DNA from: an uncultured Burkholderiaceae bacterium
Lineage (GTDB): Bacteria > Pseudomonadota > Gammaproteobacteria > Burkholderiales > Burkholderiaceae_F
NCBI GenBank assembly: GCA_937936215.1
Contig: CALGWX010000176.1
Span: 1 to 12,133 of the forward strand
Length of the DNA stretch: 12,133 nucleotides
Direction of reading: 5' to 3'
The first letter of the stretch is position 1; every line of letters starts with the position of its first letter. This document shows, piece after piece, positions 1-6,993 of the stretch. The notes below the pieces were generated by a model. That model saw nothing but the letters and a program-made list of their open reading frames with translations. It did not search any database and was not told the DNA's origin. The translations under genes were made by a program, and so were the position numbers.

Positions 1-2
1 CC

Positions 3-278
3 TTCCAGCCGGAAGCCGCGTGCGGCGAAGGTGCCGGCGCCGCCGGCTGCGGCCTGAGCGCGACCGGCGAGCCGATCGACGCGCGCGTCAACTGGCCGCG
101 CGGTCGCGGCTTCATTCGCCGCAAGGGGATCTGGCCGCCTCTCTCGCGAGGTGGGCGCATCGCGCGGTCCGGACCGGCGCCACGCCGGTTCAGCACTGCC
201 GCAGCGCGTTCTCCAGGTCGGCGATCAGGTCCTCCTCGTGCTCCAGGCCGATCGACATTCGCACCAGCCCTTCGCTGA
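3..278 (+). CDS. possible 3' end of an upstream gene, product not recognised
   Basis: The reading frame starting at base 3 enters from outside the window and stays open to a TGA at 276-278. From 3 to about 137, 40 of 45 codons end in G or C, with lower G+C at codon positions one and two. That is the pattern of real genes in this window. The bias fades after about 140, and the formal stop lies inside the convergent gene ending at 190, so the true end or a frameshift may be nearer 140-190. The visible peptide is Gly/Ala/Cys-rich (ACGEGAGAAGCG, then PIDARVNWPRGRGFIRRKG) and I do not recognise it. The first frame, open to a TGA at 55-57 and ending in a Lys/Ala/Pro tail, is an alternative gene end. 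Confidence 0.3.
   Translation, partial: FQPEAACGEGAGAAGCGLSATGEPIDARVNWPRGRGFIRRKGIWPPLSRGGRIARSGPAPRRFSTAAARSPGRRSGPPRAPGRSTFAPALR
173..189. terminator. GC-rich hairpin between convergent gene ends
   Basis: A perfect 7-bp stem, ACCGGCG with CGCCGGT, has a 3-base loop and directly abuts the stop codon of the minus-strand PLP-enzyme gene (190-192). A 12-bp palindrome (165-176) overlaps one arm. No T-run follows on either strand, so it is not a textbook intrinsic terminator. Its place between convergent gene ends fits a transcription end point. Confidence 0.3.
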
Positions 279-1473
279 CGCCCACCTGCGCCCGCACCTC
301 AGCCGGCACGCCGGAGTGCGTGGTCGACGCCGGGTGGCAGATCAGTGACTCGGTGCCGCCGAGGCTCACCGCCGACTTGAACAGCGCCAGCCCGTTGATG
401 AAGCGGAACGCCGTCTCGCGGCCGCCGTCGAGCACGATCGAAAAGGTCGAACCCGCCCCCGAGCACTGCCGCCGGTAGACCTCCTGGTAGTCGGGGTCGG
501 TGATCAGCTGCGGGTGCAGCACGCGGACCTTGCGCACCGGGTTGTCCGCCAGCCAGTGCGCGACCCGGCTGGCGGTGGCCGCCGCGCGGCGCATGCGCAG
601 GATCAGCGTCTCCATCGAGCGAGCGATCATCCACGACGAATGCGGGTCCAGTTGCGAGCCGAAGGCGCCGCGCATCAGCCGCAGCTTCTGGATCAGCGCG
701 TTGCGGCCGGTCACGCCGCCAGCCACGAGGTCGCTGTGGCCGCCGACGTACTTGGTCAGCGAATAGATCGACAGATCGATGCCGTCGCGGATCGGGTGCT
801 GGAACACCGGCCCGAGCATCGTGTTGTCGCAGGCGGAAATCGGCCGGTAGCCGTGGCGGCGCTCGAAGGCGTCGAGCGCCGCCCGCACGGCGGCGAGGTC
901 GATCAGCGCGTTGGTCGGATTGGCGGGTGTCTCGACGTAGAACAGGCCCACCCGGCCGCGCGCGGCGGCCGCATTCAGCGCCGCATCCATCTGCTGCCGC
1001 GACAGGCCATCGGAGAACGGATGGCCGCCGATGCCCCACTCGGGAAGGATCTTGCGGATCAGCGTCTCGGTGCCGCCATAGAGCGGCGTGGAGTGCACGA
1101 CCTGGTCTCCTGGCCGCAGGAAGGTGAGCAGCACGTTGCCGATTGCCGCCATGCCGCTGGAGGTGACGATCGCGCCTTCGGCGCCGTCGAGCAACGCCAG
1201 CCGGTCCTCGACGATCTCGAGGTTCGGATGGTTGAAGCGGCTGTAGACGAGGCCGGCGCCGGTGTCCTGGGGCGGCGGCTTGCGGCCGGCCACCACGTCG
1301 AAGAACGCCGCCCCGTCCTCCGCGGTGCGAAAGGCGAAGGTCGAGGTCAGGAACACCGGCGGCTTGACCGCCCCCTCGGAGAGGAAGGGGTCGTAGCCGT
1401 AGGACATCATCTGCGTCTCGGGATGCAGCTCGCGGTTGCGTATCGACTTCTTGTGGTAATCGGAGTAGGTCAT
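190..1473 (-). CDS. cystathionine gamma-synthase-family PLP enzyme
   Basis: A 427-residue member of the Cys/Met-metabolism PLP-dependent transsulfuration family, cytosolic. Members catalyse gamma- or beta-replacement or elimination on homoserine esters, cystathionine or methionine. Visible are YSRFNHPN (77-84) with the Tyr/Arg that bind PLP phosphate of the neighbouring subunit, SSGMAAI (105-111), LYGGTE (131-136), Asp216 in ACDNTM for the PLP ring nitrogen, the Schiff-base Lys241 in SLTKYVGGHSDL, and the C-terminal HPASTTHSG (380-388). The start at 1473 is chosen because GAGGGG (1480-1485) lies 6 bases upstream and the family-like N-terminus begins there; an in-frame ATG at 1536 is less likely. 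The residue after LYG is Gly, not the Cys of typical methionine gamma-lyases, so that activity is not favoured. The N-terminal NREL.PETQMMSYGYDP segment marks a distinct clade whose substrate I cannot fix. It is about 35% or more similar by eye to metY at 2759-4033 over the core motifs only. Confidence 0.9.
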   Translation of the reverse strand: MTYSDYHKKSIRNRELHPETQMMSYGYDPFLSEGAVKPPVFLTSTFAFRTAEDGAAFFDVVAGRKPPPQDTGAGLVYSRFNHPNLEIVEDRLALLDGAEGAIVTSSGMAAIGNVLLTFLRPGDQVVHSTPLYGGTETLIRKILPEWGIGGHPFSDGLSRQQMDAALNAAAARGRVGLFYVETPANPTNALIDLAAVRAALDAFERRHGYRPISACDNTMLGPVFQHPIRDGIDLSIYSLTKYVGGHSDLVAGGVTGRNALIQKLRLMRGAFGSQLDPHSSWMIARSMETLILRMRRAAATASRVAHWLADNPVRKVRVLHPQLITDPDYQEVYRRQCSGAGSTFSIVLDGGRETAFRFINGLALFKSAVSLGGTESLICHPASTTHSGVPAEVRAQVGVSEGLVRMSIGLEHEEDLIADLENALRQC

Positions 1474-1598
1474 CGCGGTCCCCTCGGTGCGGCGTGAAAG
1501 CGAGGCCATCGTCGGCCAATCGGCGGCCGCGTTCAAGTGGCGCTCCCACGCGAGTGTTGCGGCCGGCCGCTGCGATGTGCGGCTGGCGCGGCGAGGCG

Positions 1599-2033
1599 TC
1601 AGGCCCCGGCGGCAAGTCGGGCCTGCAGTCGCCTCAGTTCGACCGCGAACGGACCGGCGATCAGGCGAAACATCTCGGCAACCTGCTCGGGCAGGTAGTC
1701 AGGCAGGATCTTGTTGCGGATGGAACGCATCGTCATCCACAGTTCGGCGGAACTGACCCAGCCCAGCTTTTCCATCCGGTCGAGCATCTCCCGCGTCGAG
1801 GCGGAGGGGACGCCGAACTCGTGCAACTCGAGGCTTCGGAACAGCCGCAGCGCCGACTCGACGACGCGCATGAAGCGGTCGGCGAGCGCATCGTAGGGCT
1901 CCAGTTCCCTCGGCGAGAGCGTCTTCGTAGGGTCAAACGGGACGTACGCGTCCAGCGACGCCAGCACCAGGCGCAGCGCCGCCTGTGCCTAGCCGCGGTT
2001 GTCCTGCAGCAGCGCCCGCTGAGGCTCGCTCAT
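1599..2033 (-). pseudogene. HepT-like toxin (HEPN fold), interrupted by an amber codon
   Basis: The frame opens with ATG at 2033, overlapping the TGA of the upstream nucleotidyltransferase (ATGA, 2030-2033), as expected of the second gene of an MNT-HepT pair. After 14 codons (MSEPQRALLQDNRG) it meets TAG at 1989-1991. The same frame then continues to TGA at 1599, giving 144 sense codons in all, the usual size for the family. The remainder has HepT features: the helical stretch YDALADRFMRVVESALRLF, RMEKLGWVSS, then RNKILPDYLPEQ. HepT toxins are RNases with an RX4HXY motif; here Pro (CCT, 1701-1703) replaces the His while Arg and Tyr remain. A GTG at 1967 could restart translation, but no good ribosome site precedes it and the first helix would be lost. 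I call it a pseudogene. Readthrough, or a shortened inactive protein, cannot be excluded. Confidence 0.72.
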
Positions 2034-2329
2034 AGCCTTTGACCACCGGCGCGGGCCATGCGGTGGATCGGCTGCTCGCGGCAGCCAGGGTAGGCCAGCA
2101 GCACATCGATGCGGCGCTCGCCGAGTTCGCGCATCAAATCGACCTCGAGACCCACCGCCTGCGCCAGCGGATCATCGATCGGGTGTGGCAACTCGACCAG
2201 CAGGTCGATGTCGCCGCCCCTGGGCGCGTCGTCAATGCGCGAGCCGAACAGCAGCACCTCTGCTTGCGGGCCGAAGCGGCGCGCGACGGCGGCGCAGACG
2301 ACTGCCCGCTCGTGTTCAGACAATCTCAT
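2030..2329 (-). CDS. MNT-type nucleotidyltransferase, antitoxin of a HepT/MNT pair
   Basis: A 99-residue minimal nucleotidyltransferase with an intact active site: FGSR at 28-31, then Asp40 and Asp42 in RGGDIDLLVE, and a third acidic residue, Asp75, in RRIDVLLA. The ending PIHRMARAGGQRL is typical of this small-protein group. In characterised HepT/MntA pairs (for example Shewanella oneidensis and Aphanizomenon) the MNT partner neutralises HepT by transferring AMP to the Tyr of its RX4HXY motif. Assignment here rests on the motif plus the ATGA overlap with a HepT-like frame. The start at 2329 gives the family-like N-terminus (MRLSEHERAVV). There is no Shine-Dalgarno sequence in front of it; that space holds a tandem repeat (2335-2348). 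A longer frame to 2656 has an Arg-rich, non-family leader and is rejected. Confidence 0.85.
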   Translation of the reverse strand: MRLSEHERAVVCAAVARRFGPQAEVLLFGSRIDDAPRGGDIDLLVELPHPIDDPLAQAVGLEVDLMRELGERRIDVLLAYPGCREQPIHRMARAGGQRL

Positions 2330-2334
2330 GACGG

Positions 2335-2348
2335 CCGATGTCCGATGT
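2335..2348. repeat. two perfect tandem copies of CCGATGT before the MNT start
   Basis: CCGATGT occurs twice head to tail, starting 5 bases upstream of the nucleotidyltransferase start codon (ACATCGG twice on the coding strand). The copies sit where a ribosome binding site or operator would lie. A role as an operator for autoregulation by the toxin-antitoxin pair is inference; two 7-mers could also arise by slippage. Confidence 0.6.
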
Positions 2349-2758
2349 CTGAGCGCATTCCATGTTGCCGATTGGGGACGCGGGTCGAAGGCGACCTCGC
2401 AAGTCCTCGTTGCGCCGCCGATGGGCGCCTCGCCGCGGACAGCCCCGCGGTCTGGCGTGACGGCCAAGGGTCGGCTCACCGGCAGCGCAGCAGACGCGTG
2501 GCCCGATGGGCCAGCGAGCGGCCGACGATGGCGAGCGCGACGGTGCCGGGTCGATCTCGACCACGCGCGTGCGTGGGAACCGAAAAGATCAACCGCCTGC
2601 GGCGCGTCCCGACGGAGCACGCGGCGCGGCGATCGCGCCAGGGCGGCCCGCGGCACGCAAGGCTTCTTTGGCGGCGTCGCCTGGCGCGCCGGCGAACGTA
2701 GGGGCGGGTGGCCGCGCTCGACCGCGCGGCCTTCGAGCCGGGCCCCGGGGAGCGGCGG
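2349..2758. other. about 410 bases with no recognisable gene
   Basis: Six-frame reading gives only Arg/Ser/Ala-rich translations typical of non-coding GC-rich DNA. On the minus strand, short stretches with good codon bias (VVEIDPAP near 2545-2570 and GTVALAIVGRSLAHRATRLL near 2480-2545) lie in different frames. They could be remnants of a frameshifted gene, but I recognise no family. No tRNA fold or T-tailed terminator is seen. A weak hairpin, GCTCGA (2716-2721) with TCGAGC (2733-2738), lies just past the metY stop. The promoter of the MNT-HepT pair must be here, but no clear -35/-10 pair is visible. Confidence 0.4.
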
Positions 2759-4033
2759 CTACTGCGACGCCGCCAGCGCCTGGTCGAGGTCCTCGCGCAG
2801 GTCGTCGACGTGCTCGATGCCGATCGACAGCCGCACCATGTCCTCGCTGACGCCGGCGCGGGCGAGTTCTTCCGGGGCGAGCTGCCGGTGCGTGGTCGAG
2901 GCGGGGTGGGTGGCGAGCGACTTCGCGTCACCGATGTTCACCAGCCGCACGAAGAGCTTCAGCGCGTCGAGGAAGCGCTCGCCCGCGGCGCGACCGCCGG
3001 CGATGCCGAACGACAGCACCCCCGAGGCGCGGCCGCCGACGTACTTCTTCGCCAGCGCGTGGTCGGGGTGTGACGGCAGCCCTGCGTAGCGCACCCAGCG
3101 CACGGCATGGTGGCCTTCGAGGTGGCGCGCGATGGCCAGCGCGTTGTCGTTGATGCGGTCCATGCGCAGCGCCAGCGTCTCGATGCCTTGCAGGACGAGG
3201 AAGGCATTGAACGGCGAGATCGCCGCGCCGGTGTTGCGCAGCGGCACCACGCGGGCGCGGCCGATGAAAGCGGCGGGGCCGAGCGCGTCGGTGTAGACGA
3301 CGCCGTGGTACGAGGGATCGGGCTGCGTCAGCCGGCTGAAGCGCTTCGCGTGCTGCGCCCAGGGAAAGCGGCCGCTGTCGACGATGGCGCCGCCGATGCT
3401 GTTGCCGTGGCCGCCGAGATACTTGGTGAGCGAATGCACGACGATGTCGGCGCCGTGCTCGAACGGCCGCAGCAGGTACGGCGTCGGCACCGTGTTGTCG
3501 ACGACGAGCGGCACGCCGGCGGCGTGCGCGGCGGCGGCAAGCTTCTCGAGGTCCGCCACCTGCCCGGACGGGTTGCCGATCGATTCGACGAACACCGCCT
3601 TGGTGCGCGCGTCGGCCAGCCGCTCAATGGCGCCGACGTCGTGCACGTCGAAGAAGCGCACCTCGATGCCCTGCTGCGGAAAGGTGTGCGCGAACAGGTT
3701 GTAGGTGCCGCCGTACAGCGCGCTGGCCGACAGGATGTTATCGCCGGCCTCGGCGATGGTCTGGATCGCGTAGGTGATCGCGGCCATGCCGCTGGCCACC
3801 GCGAGCGCACCGATGCCGCCTTCGAGCGCGGCGACGCGCTTTTCCAGCACGTCGTGGGTGGGGTTCATGATCCGCGTGTAGATGTTGCCGGCCACCTTGA
3901 GGTCGAACAGGTCGGCGCCGTGCTGGGCGCTGTCGAACGCGTAGCTGGTGGTCTGGTAGATCGGCACCGCCACCGCCTTGGTGGTCGGATCGGGGCTGTA
4001 GCCGCCGTGGACGGCGAGGGTTTCGAGGCGCAT
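2759..4033 (-). CDS. metY: O-acetylhomoserine sulfhydrylase (aminocarboxypropyltransferase)
   Basis: A 424-residue PLP enzyme that makes homocysteine from O-acetylhomoserine and sulfide, the direct-sulfhydrylation route to methionine; a cytosolic tetramer in known members. Family signs are ETLAVHGGYSPDPTTKA (4-20), VPIYQTTSYAF (23-33), YTRIMNPTHDVLEKR (52-66), ASGMAAI (80-86), ALYGGTYNLF (105-114), Asp179 in VVDNT, the PLP Lys204 in HSLTKYLGGHGN, and HPASTTHRQL near the C-terminus. Length matches the family. The insert around 220-270 (FPWAQHAKRFSRLTQPDPSY) is characteristic of OAH sulfhydrylases and separates it from the CGS paralogue at 190-1473. The start at 4033 is fixed by AAGGAG (4041-4046), 7 bases upstream; an ATG at 4060 is less likely. 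It is transcribed alone or with the hemerythrin-PAS gene 147 bases upstream. I found no SAM riboswitch in that gap. Confidence 0.93.
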   Translation of the reverse strand: MRLETLAVHGGYSPDPTTKAVAVPIYQTTSYAFDSAQHGADLFDLKVAGNIYTRIMNPTHDVLEKRVAALEGGIGALAVASGMAAITYAIQTIAEAGDNILSASALYGGTYNLFAHTFPQQGIEVRFFDVHDVGAIERLADARTKAVFVESIGNPSGQVADLEKLAAAAHAAGVPLVVDNTVPTPYLLRPFEHGADIVVHSLTKYLGGHGNSIGGAIVDSGRFPWAQHAKRFSRLTQPDPSYHGVVYTDALGPAAFIGRARVVPLRNTGAAISPFNAFLVLQGIETLALRMDRINDNALAIARHLEGHHAVRWVRYAGLPSHPDHALAKKYVGGRASGVLSFGIAGGRAAGERFLDALKLFVRLVNIGDAKSLATHPASTTHRQLAPEELARAGVSEDMVRLSIGIEHVDDLREDLDQALAASQ

Positions 4034-4180
4034 GGCGAGGCTCCTTGGGGTGGAAGGCAAACGGCTGGGGCGAGCATAGGCGGGCGTCGTCCGCCTGGCG
4101 GGCCCGCGGCGAAGTTGCTTATGACGGCCGGTGATGCCGCCGCCGGGCCGGCGCGGCTCGACGGCTTCCGGGCGCTGCCC

Positions 4181-5131
4181 TTACGCGACCGCGTCGAGCA
4201 GCCGTCGCTCGCCGGTGAGCTGCTGAATCGCGGTGACGTCCTGCACCGTCTCCAGCGTGCCGAGGTAGCGGCCGTCTTCGCCACGCACCGGCCAGTAACG
4301 GATGTGCACCTTGCGTGCGCCCATGTCGATCCAGAACTCGGCGACGTCGCGGCGGCCGGCCTTGAAGTCGGCGAGGATCTGGTTGACGAGGTGCAGGCTC
4401 TTCGGCGGGTGGCAGCTCTGCACCGCCATGCCGATCGCGCCACGGGTGCGGCCGAAGATCTTCTCGCCGTGCTCGTGGCTGAAATAGCGGACGCGGTCCT
4501 CGTGGTCGATGAACGATAGTTCCACCGGCAGCGAGTTCAGGATCGCGGCGAGCACGTCGCGTTCGAGCCCGAAGGACAGGTCTCGCAGCTCGCCCAGGGC
4601 GATGATCTGATCGGCCAGCGCGTAGTAACGGCGCCGCGTGTCGGCGCCGAGCAACGCTTCCAGCGCCTCGATGCCGCGCACGATCTGCGCGCCGTCGTCC
4701 TCGCTGAGGAAGCGCTGCGCCATCGGGTACAGGATGTCGCTTTCCTTCCAGAAGTGGTCCTTGCACAGCCCCGCGTACTCGGCGAACACCGCGCGCAGTT
4801 CGGGCAGCGCGCTGCGATCGCCGGCGGCGTAGGCCGAGCCGAGCGGGGCCAGCCGCGCCAGCAGGCTGCTGGCGCGCTCGTGTTCCTGCAGCATCACCGC
4901 CAGTGGCCCGCCGTGGCGCGGCATGCCCGCGGCCTGCAGCCGCGGGAACAGATGCAGCTCTTCCTTCTTGTTGTGGCAGGCCTCCACATAGCCTTGCAGG
5001 TAGCTCGTCAGTAGGCCGACCAGCTCGGGCGACGGCCCTTCGGCCGTCGCGAAGCGCGCCTCCATCGCGGCAAACACCCGCTCGGTGATCTCGTGGTCCC
5101 GCCGCAGCAGCTCGTCCCAGCGCGCGTTCAT
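4181..5131 (-). CDS. hemerythrin-PAS domain protein, probable O2/NO or redox sensor
   Basis: A 316-residue soluble protein with two domains. Residues about 5-145 form a hemerythrin-like four-helix bundle with the expected diiron ligands: His13 (RRDHEITE), His53, Glu57 and His60 (HNKKEELHLFP), His84 (LQEHERAS), and His126 with Glu130 (DHFWKESDILYP). Residues about 190-305 form a PAS domain of the type found behind hemerythrin in DUF438 proteins: LPVELSFIDHEDRVRYFS, the CHPPKSLHLV motif, then a closing LGTLETVQDVT. The N-terminal DUF438 region of those relatives is missing, and so is any output domain (kinase, GGDEF, HTH). A signalling or iron/gas-sensing role is inference. The start at 5131 is set by AGGAGG (5141-5146), 9 bases upstream. 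It lies between metY and ETF-QO with no obvious functional link to either. Confidence 0.85.
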   Translation of the reverse strand: MNARWDELLRRDHEITERVFAAMEARFATAEGPSPELVGLLTSYLQGYVEACHNKKEELHLFPRLQAAGMPRHGGPLAVMLQEHERASSLLARLAPLGSAYAAGDRSALPELRAVFAEYAGLCKDHFWKESDILYPMAQRFLSEDDGAQIVRGIEALEALLGADTRRRYYALADQIIALGELRDLSFGLERDVLAAILNSLPVELSFIDHEDRVRYFSHEHGEKIFGRTRGAIGMAVQSCHPPKSLHLVNQILADFKAGRRDVAEFWIDMGARKVHIRYWPVRGEDGRYLGTLETVQDVTAIQQLTGERRLLDAVA

Positions 5132-5253
5132 TCGCCGATCCCTCCTCGTCCCGACACCGCCCTTCGGGCAGCAGGGGGCAGTATCGGCGCGCACGCGGGT
5201 CGCACGCCTTGCCGCAGGTCAAGCGGGCGCCAGCCGCGCTCGTTCCGTCTCGC

Positions 5254-5271
5254 CCCGTCCACGCGGACGGG
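5254..5271. terminator. perfect hairpin between etfD-type gene end and hemerythrin-PAS gene
   Basis: CCCGTCC (5254-5260) and GGACGGG (5265-5271) form a 7-bp stem with a 4-base loop. It lies about 70 bases past the ETF-QO stop and about 120 bases before the hemerythrin-PAS start, both on the minus strand. No T-run follows on either strand, so it is at best a weak or Rho-assisted terminator. Confidence 0.35.
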
Positions 5272-5343
5272 CGTCGTGACTGCAAAGACCGTTTCCGGGA
5301 ATAGGGCGTTACGGCGCCAACGCAATGGGGCCGCGCCGCGGGG

Positions 5344-6993
5344 CTACATGTTGGTGTAGTTCGGCCCGCCGCCGCCCTCGGGCACCACCCAGACGATGTT
5401 CTGCGTCGGATCCTTGATGTCGCAGGTCTTGCAGTGCACGCAGTTCTGGAAGTTGATCTGCAGCCGGTCCTCGCCGTCCACCTTCACGAACTCGTAGACG
5501 CCGGCCGGGCAGTAGCGGCTCTCCGGCCCGGCGTAGCGGGCCAGGTTGGTGGCCACCGGCACGTTCGGATCCTTCAGCGTCAGGTGCGGCGGCTGGTTTT
5601 CCTCGTGGTTGGTGTTCGACAGGAACACCGACGAGAGCTTGTCGAAGGTGAGCTTGCCGTCCGGCTTGGGGTACTCGATCGGCGTGCACTCGGCCGCGGG
5701 CCTCAGCTTCTCGTGGTCGGCCAGCCGCCGGTGCAGCGTCCATGGCGCGCGCCCCCGGAAAACGATCTGGTCGATGCCGAACAGCAGCGCACCGGGGACG
5801 AGCCCCTTGTCCAGATACGGCTTGAAGTTGCGGGCGCGGTACAGCTCGTCGTACAGCCAGCTCTTCTCGAAGGCCGCGGGGTAGGCGGTGAGTTCGTCGC
5901 CGCGGCGGCCGGCGGTCACCGCCTCGAACACCGCCTCGGCGGCGAGCATGCCGCTCTTGATCGCCGCGTGCGAGCCCTTGATTCGCGGCGCGTTCAATAA
6001 CCCGGCATCGCAGCCGATCAGCGCGCCGCCGGGGAACACCAGCTTCGGCAGGCTCTGCAGTCCGCTGGCGTTGATCGCCCGCGCGCCGTAGGCCACGCGT
6101 TTGCCGCCTTCGAGAAAGGCGCGGATCATCGGGTGCGTCTTGTAGCGCTGGAACTCCTGGAACGGCTCCAGGTACGGGTTGCTGTAGCCGAGCCCCACCA
6201 CCAGCCCGATCGAGACCTGGTGGTTCTCGAAGTGGTACATGAAGCCGCCGCCGTAAGTGGCGTTGTCCAGCGGCCAGCCGGCGCTGTGCAGCACCAGGCC
6301 CGGCACGTGCTTGGCGGGATCGATCTCCCACACTTCCTTGATGCCGATGCCCCAGGTCTGCGGGTCGCGGCCGGCATCGAGCGCGAAGCGGGCGATCACC
6401 TGTTTGCCGAGGTGGCCGCGCGCGCCTTCCGCAAACAGCGTGTAGCGCCCATGCAGCTCGACGCCGGGCTGGAAGTTGGCGGTGGGCTGGCCGTCGCGGC
6501 CGATGCCCATGTTGCCGGTGGCCACGCCGCGCACCGCGCCGTTGTCGTCGTACAGCACCTCGGCGGCGGCAAAGCCAGGGAAGATCTCCACCCCCAGCGC
6601 CTCGGCCTGCTGGCCGAGCCAGCGCACCACGTTGGCGAGGCTGACGATGTAGTAGCCGTCGTTGACGAAGCACTTGGGCAGCAGCCAGTGCGGGTTGTAC
6701 AGGGCGCCCTTCTCGGTGAGGATGTAGAAACGGTCCTCGGTCACCGGGGTGTTCAGCGGCGCGCCGCGCTCCTTCCAGTCCGGGAAGAGTTCGGTGAGCG
6801 CGATCGGGTCCATCACCGCGCCGGAAAGGATGTGGGCGCCGATCTCGGAGCCTTTTTCCAGCACGCAGACGCTGACCTCCGCCCCCTTTTCCGCCGCCAG
6901 TTGCTTGATGCGGATGGCCGCCGCCAGCCCCGCCGGCCCGCCGCCGACGATGACCACGTCGTATTCCATCGCTTCGCGTTCGATCTGCTGCAT
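5344..6993 (-). CDS. electron transfer flavoprotein-ubiquinone oxidoreductase
   Basis: A 549-residue FAD and iron-sulfur enzyme at the inner face of the cytoplasmic membrane. It takes electrons from reduced ETF, loaded by acyl-CoA and related dehydrogenases, and reduces ubiquinone. The FAD-binding motif VIVGGGPAGLAAAI is at 14-27; NDGYYIVSLANVVRWLG and FAEGARGHLGKQ follow as in family members. The membrane/quinone region and a 4Fe-4S C-terminal module complete it, with Cys495 (RYCPAGVYEF) and Cys518, Cys521 and Cys524 (NCVHCKTCDIKDPTQN). The C-terminus PEGGGGPNYTNM is diagnostic. Length matches the bacterial family. I choose ATG 6993 because GGGAG (6999-7003) lies 5 bases upstream; GTG 6999 and ATG 6969 are alternatives. 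The etfA and etfB genes are not in the window. It diverges from the SDR-thioesterase pair. Confidence 0.95.
   Translation of the reverse strand: MQQIEREAMEYDVVIVGGGPAGLAAAIRIKQLAAEKGAEVSVCVLEKGSEIGAHILSGAVMDPIALTELFPDWKERGAPLNTPVTEDRFYILTEKGALYNPHWLLPKCFVNDGYYIVSLANVVRWLGQQAEALGVEIFPGFAAAEVLYDDNGAVRGVATGNMGIGRDGQPTANFQPGVELHGRYTLFAEGARGHLGKQVIARFALDAGRDPQTWGIGIKEVWEIDPAKHVPGLVLHSAGWPLDNATYGGGFMYHFENHQVSIGLVVGLGYSNPYLEPFQEFQRYKTHPMIRAFLEGGKRVAYGARAINASGLQSLPKLVFPGGALIGCDAGLLNAPRIKGSHAAIKSGMLAAEAVFEAVTAGRRGDELTAYPAAFEKSWLYDELYRARNFKPYLDKGLVPGALLFGIDQIVFRGRAPWTLHRRLADHEKLRPAAECTPIEYPKPDGKLTFDKLSSVFLSNTNHEENQPPHLTLKDPNVPVATNLARYAGPESRYCPAGVYEFVKVDGEDRLQINFQNCVHCKTCDIKDPTQNIVWVVPEGGGGPNYTNM

Noticed and set aside
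1559..1570. 12-bp perfect palindrome GCGGCCGGCCGC between the HepT remnant and the CGS-family gene
   Set aside because: Made only of G and C in very GC-rich DNA, with no loop and no spacing that fits an operator. Probably chance.
2568..2585. FGSHAR, like the nucleotidyltransferase GSH/GSR motif, on the minus strand
   Set aside because: Only a few residues match. The following residues are Arg/Ser/His-rich with no DxD pair in any frame, so this is chance and not a second MNT gene.
4034..4180. possible SAM-sensing riboswitch in front of metY
   Set aside because: The 147-base gap has only small GC stems and none of the conserved cores of SAM riboswitch classes that I can recognise.
3107..4519. 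470-codon plus-strand open frame opposite metY and the hemerythrin-PAS gene
   Set aside because: The minus-strand genes have full family motifs, and the plus frame translates to a Val/Arg/Ala/Asp/His-rich sequence without any motif. It is an antisense shadow caused by high G+C.
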